Assembly (NCBI RefSeq): GCF_026914265.1
Contig: NC_069124.1
Coordinates: forward strand, 14,901,088 to 14,965,087
From: Mya arenaria
Taxonomy: Eukaryota > Mollusca > Bivalvia > Myida > Myidae
Length of the DNA: 64,000 nt
Direction of reading: 5' to 3'
Below the pieces are notes generated by a model, which did not search any database, was not told the origin of the DNA, and worked only from the letters and a program-made list of their open reading frames with translations. Each line of letters opens with the position of its first letter. The first letter of the stretch is position 1. This document shows positions 59,481-64,000 of the stretch, in pieces. A program made the position numbers and the translations under genes.

Positions 59481-60159
59481 GTATTACATGTAGTTTCATT
59501 TTTTTTTTAAATCAGATCATCGTGTATATATGTGAGTGGGGCGGATTGAAGTTTTATTTTACAAGTACCATTTATAGTTAAAATCAGTGACGTTTTTTTA
59601 CTGATTTCTTTTTAATAGCACCATAACTGTTCATAATTATCAACGAGAAGCTAATATAACATAATACCTAAAAAAAAATTTCCAATATAGTTCTTACAAT
59701 ACTTGGAAAATGAATGTCAACTGAGCAATTAATAAAACTGAAAATATACAGTTGTTGAACCAGTGTTGTCATTAATCTGTATGTCCTTGAAACTTCTTAT
59801 CGGTGGTCATGAGTACAGAGATGTCGTTTATGGTGGTAAATGGCTATTAAATTGGCCGTGGAAAATCATTTTCTGAGAGTGCCAGAAAACATAGAAAGCG
59901 TGTTAAATGTGTTAATATATTTTTTCATGATGCAATACATGTCATCCAATTTGCAAATTTTGGATTCTTAAAGGTCAATTTTATTAGATATCCTTTTAAA
60001 ACCGGTGTGGGCGTAAAACTAACTTCCAACAGCTGATTTTTGCTCAACTGGCCAAAGGCCAGAATAGCTTATGCGTTAGTGCGGAGTATGTCGTATGTGC
60101 GTCTGTCTGTGCGTCTGTTAACGATTGCTTGTTAATACCGATAAATAAAGACTTGTTTT

Positions 60160-60540
60160 GCGGTTGTGCGTAACCTATTTGCAATCAGCTATCTGTGATT
60201 TTATCATGTTATTTTTATATTTAACCAGTTATTTTAAACACATATTGTTGTGTTAGTATTTCTATGTTACATCCCACAGTTTTAACCACATAGCAGTGGT
60301 TTCAAGTATTAGGTTTTCTGTCTAATACATTATGGTTGTACACGCTCTTTAATGGTAAATATACATTATCTAAAACAATACAAAATACAGTTACAATCTC
60401 CCACAAATGGCATAAGCTTCACCGTCACGAACAATTTGTTTTAGAAACTGAAGTTTTACACCTCTTTAGGTGGTCGTTTGTACATGTCTGTGTTGTTTCA
60501 CTCCAAGAGTTTTATATGTTTTATATTGAAAACCAATATA
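60160..60540. repeat. Duplicated non-coding block, direct copy of 57520-57850
   Basis: Starts near CGTAACCTATTTGCAATCAG and ends near TATTGAAAACCAATA, with the same order of blocks as 57520-57850. The stretch 59481-60159 before it shows nothing recognisable. Confidence 0.75.
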
Positions 60541-60929
60541 TTTATTTACATCTAATATCTTTATATGTATGCGAGCATATTAAGTGTTTTAAGCAGCTAT
60601 AATCCAACTTTGCTTACTTGGTACCTAATTTGCATAATTCATTGGGAAACTGATTCTGATACTTCTGTAATCTTGGTGTTTGAATCATCGAAATAAAGTT
60701 TGAAGTGGACTCATTTATTACCACCAAACAACCTCTTCCTTTTCGACATTTTTTCAGAACACAACTACCCTTCATAAATACATTGCGATTTTCGACGACT
60801 TGATACTTTTCAACAGCATTTTTCTTTTAATTCATTACATCCATTATTTTTAAGACACGATGTTTCTGTATAACGGCTTGGTTTCAACCTTTTTTACTCT
60901 TTTCTTTTTTCGAGAACTTATTGACCAGT

Positions 60930-62171
60930 ACATATAACCAATTTTGGTTCTTAACCGGAAATGTAAAATATTGTTAATTCAAGTAACGTAAGCTTCCTTT
61001 CATCGCAGATATCTATTACGCGCTACGACTGTGAGAGTATGAAAATTAGTAAATTTATGCTCGTCCATGTATTTTGGTTTTAAAGTATTAGGACGTCGTG
61101 TGTTTTTCAAGTGCCTTAAACAGTGTTCATGTACTTACAATTGAAATATTGATAAATGTTGTGACGAATAAGTGATAGCTTTCACCCATGTGACTCCTTT
61201 GTTCAGGTCACCTTTCTAAGGAGGTAACACAACGTTTATTAATAACAAACAGTTTGATAGTTAAGTTCATTGTGTTATTGCGTTTGTCTCTTGGGACTTT
61301 TCGATGATTTGGTTTTGGCATTTTTTTTTGCATTTAACAATATCACAGTTAACGGTAAGCTGCAGATTTCCAGAACGAATTTGGCTCTGTAGTTTTTTGT
61401 GTTAGGAATAACAATATTTCGACTGATAAATATATCTTCATTTTTTCTAGTTCTTTATTCCATTTGAATTTGCCACAAAACAGAAATACTATACAAATAT
61501 GTAACTTGTATTTTAAATGTTGGTGCGTTTTAATCTAAATACAATTTTGTAAATATCACATTTTATTCCATAATTTAAAATTTAACATACTTAATTTCTG
61601 ATTTCATATCACACAATAACCCTAGAGCGCATGCGCGAATCTACATCCGCAATACTACGCAAAAGAAATTGCACGTTTGTTGTCGAATTAAATGCGTTCG
61701 TGAAGAACTGTTATTAATTTTAAAAAAACAAAGATATGCAGTAATAGATATATTATGTAATTGGGTTGATATTTGTATATTAAGTCGTTGCATCGGTCTC
61801 GAGCGATATGGACATTGCGCAAGCAACTCGAAGTTATCCAATCCAACAAATCAACCGATGTACTGAATATCCAAAATATCGCTTTTTTATAGAGTTAGTA
61901 TTTTGTGTTTTCCGTGCATATCTCTTCACAAATGTATTTCAATATCGTTAGAATCTAAACATTACAGTATTTTTTTCAAATGTCACAGTAAAGAAAGTTG
62001 TTAAAAAGTAAACCGTAAGTAAACGCGTGTTAACCCTGTTGGCTAATATTTAAGCTAAATGGAACGTTACATGAACATTAACACTACGTAATGCATCGCA
62101 TTAAACTTACATGTAAACATATTTTTGGATAAATATCACAACTAAATGCTTTATTGCTTGTCTACATAGTT
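60930..62171. repeat. 3' flank block of the right-edge MIEAP gene, direct copy of 30513-31992
   Basis: Matches 30513-31992 in the same orientation except for the MITE present only there. Near 61333 it keeps the empty TTAA site. It contains the CGCATGCGCGAATC region also found inverted at 36215-36490. Confidence 0.85.
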
Positions 62172-62194
62172 CAGCGAAACACTGGCTCCGTTAA

Positions 62195-63260
62195 GAAAAT
62201 ACTACAAAACGCTCACTTAGTCAAAGTAGCAGATACTGCAAAACATTCAATCAGTCAGTGTAGCAGATACTACAAAACACCCACTTAGTCAGCCACTTAG
62301 TCAGTGTAGCAGATACTACAAAACACCCACTTAGTCAGAGTAGTAGATAATACAAAACACCCACTTAGACAGTGTAGCAGATACTACGAAACAGCCACTT
62401 AGTGTGGTAGATACTACAAAACAACCACTTATTCAGTGTAGTAGGTACTACAAAACACCCACTTAGACCGTGTATCAGATACTACAAAACACCACCTTAG
62501 TCAGTGTAGTAGATACTACAAAATATCCCCTTAGTCAGCGTAGCAGATACTTCACAACACTCACTTAGTCAGTGTAGCAGTTATTACAAAACACTCACAC
62601 TGTGTAGGAGATACTACAAAACATTCACTTAGTCATGTAGCAGATACTACAAAACACCCACGTAGTCAGTATAGTAAATACTACTAAATACTCACTTAGT
62701 CAGTGTAGCAGATACTACAAAACACTCACTTAGTCAGTGTATCAGATACTACAAAACACCCACGTAGTCAGTAAAGTAAATACTACAAGTAACTCACTTA
62801 GTAAGTGAAGCAGATACTACAAAACACTCACTTAGTCAGTGTAGCAGTATCTACAAAACACCCACTTAGTCAGTGTAGTAGATACTATAAAACACTCACC
62901 TACTCTGTGCAGCAGCTACTGCACAACACCCACTTACTCTGTGTAGCATATACTACACAACACTCACTTACTCTGTGTAGCAGATACTATATAACACTCA
63001 CTTACTCTGTGTAGCAGATACTACACAACACTAACTTACTCTGTGTAGCAGATACTACACAACACTCACTTACTCTGTGTAGCAGATACTACACAACACT
63101 CACTTACTCTGTGTAGCAGATACTACACAACACTCACTTACTCTGTGTAGCAGATACTACACAACACTCACTTACTCTGTGTAGCAGATACTACACAACA
63201 CTCACTTACTCTGTGCAGCAGTTACTACAATAAACTCTCTTACTCTGTGTAGCAGACATT
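62195..63260. repeat. 34-bp minisatellite behind the right-edge MIEAP gene
   Basis: About 31 units. Units on the left mostly read CACTTAGTCAGTGTAGCAG, units on the right CACTTACTCTGTGTAGCAG, and the rightmost six or seven are nearly identical (CAGATACTACACAACACTCA and onward). The array starts about 150 bp beyond the gene's stop codon. Confidence 0.96.
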
Positions 63261-63409
63261 GAAATACATTCATGTACACTGTGTGACAAATAATACAAAC
63301 TGTAAGCTTGAATATGATAGGCTCTATGTAAACGGCATAGTCAAACTTCTAGTAATACGCGTGCAAATAAAGCACTGCTGGCAAGACAACATCCAATCAT
63401 TGAGGCAAT

Positions 63410-64000
63410 TCATGGGTTTTTTCCTTCTGCGTATCCCTTGGAGACGAGAGGTCCGCCCTTGTGTAGATTTACCGGGGGCCATACAATGAAGGCAATCCTT
63501 GGTCCGCGGGCAGAATACGCTGTCAGAATATCCTTGTTGAATGGATCTCCAGGTTTGTGGGAGAAATCAAGCATCATGGGCGGGTACTGTGATTGCATCA
63601 ACCAACACAGGCGCACGCACTTCGTTAAAAACTTGAGCACGTCTTTGTTCTCGAAGATGTCAGCGGGGAACTCTTGTGTACTGTTGATGTTCTTAATCAG
63701 TGTCTAGAAGAATTTTGTGTAAACACTGTGAGAACACGCTTAAGGACACGTTAAAAGACTGGTATCTGCAGTTTGGTGTTGTATGGATTCACTAATCTAC
63801 TTTCGCATCAAATATACTGACTTAAGGTACATTTATATTGTAGTCTATGTTATATGCAATAAACAATTTCAACATACCTACTTGTAAGGCATACTGAGAA
63901 AACGTATTTCTTTTACTTTTAAAAATAACTCAAACGATTATTATGACATACCTTAATGTTGAACTGTTCGATGACCATGGGGGCTACATTCTTGCAAAAG
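63410..64000 (-). CDS. MIEAP-domain protein, last two exons (gene continues past right edge)
   Basis: Minus-strand 3' end of a second MIEAP-like gene. The penultimate exon (64000-63952, partial) encodes FCKNVAPMVIEQFNIK and ends AAG|GTATGTC. The last exon (63703-63410) encodes TLIKNINSTQEFPADIFENK, then CVRLCWLMQSQYPPMMLDF, then RIAFIVWPPVNLHKGGPLVS, and ends GYAEGKNP with a stop. The VWP..LH.GGPL..KG motif is what I recognise as the end of the MIEAP C-terminal domain. The frame is open and phases agree (phase 0). The broken homolog on the plus strand at 34396-35032 has the same splice site. Domain identity is from memory of the family, without a search. Confidence 0.78.

Noticed and set aside
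62805-63014. Frame encoding a periodic peptide across the 34-bp minisatellite
   Set aside because: The repeat unit is not a multiple of three and the frame is limited to part of the array; most likely chance.

Overview
This window looks like nuclear DNA of an invertebrate animal, most likely a bivalve mollusc. The genes have short exons with GT..AG introns, the sequence is AT-rich, and mobile-element debris is dense. The only host gene families are HSPA12-type Hsp70 relatives and proteins with a MIEAP (mitochondria-eating protein, SPATA18-like) domain, both strongly expanded in bivalves. The species assignment is inference.

Left part (1-17 kb). A minus-strand MIEAP-like gene enters from the left edge: three exons are visible between 1408 and 3874, and a 37-bp minisatellite fills its first intron. 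Next comes HSPA12 copy 1 on the minus strand (6204-10852, six exons, a LINE remnant in intron 1). Its promoter and first codons are duplicated at about 15.8-16.6 kb.

Middle (17-47 kb). This part is mostly repeats: a GAAC-type microsatellite, a broken Ty3/Gypsy retrotransposon (about 19.1-23.1 kb, minus), and a decayed element with inverted ends (about 23.3-27.0 kb). It also holds TTAA-flanked MITEs, an orphan HSPA12 C-terminal fragment (29 kb), a MIEAP pseudogene (34.4-35.0 kb, plus), an HSPA12 pseudogene (36.8-37.5 kb, plus), LINE and hAT scraps, and a second orphan-family relic (45.4-47.0 kb, minus).

Right part (47-64 kb). Two HSPA12 copies lie head-to-tail on the plus strand. Copy 3 (47112-50636) lacks the C-terminal substrate-binding part. 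Copy 4 (53273-56849) has that part but carries altered nucleotide-binding motifs. Repeated non-coding blocks follow, then a 34-bp minisatellite, and finally the last exons of another minus-strand MIEAP-like gene running off the right edge.

The locus reads as a tandem and inverted duplication cluster of two stress-related families at different stages of decay. Intron-exon structure is conserved among the HSPA12 copies: exon 3 is always 100 nt and exon 5 always 135 nt in the three main copies. This let me place most splice sites by comparing copies. No complete single-exon host gene, rRNA, functional tRNA or CRISPR was seen.
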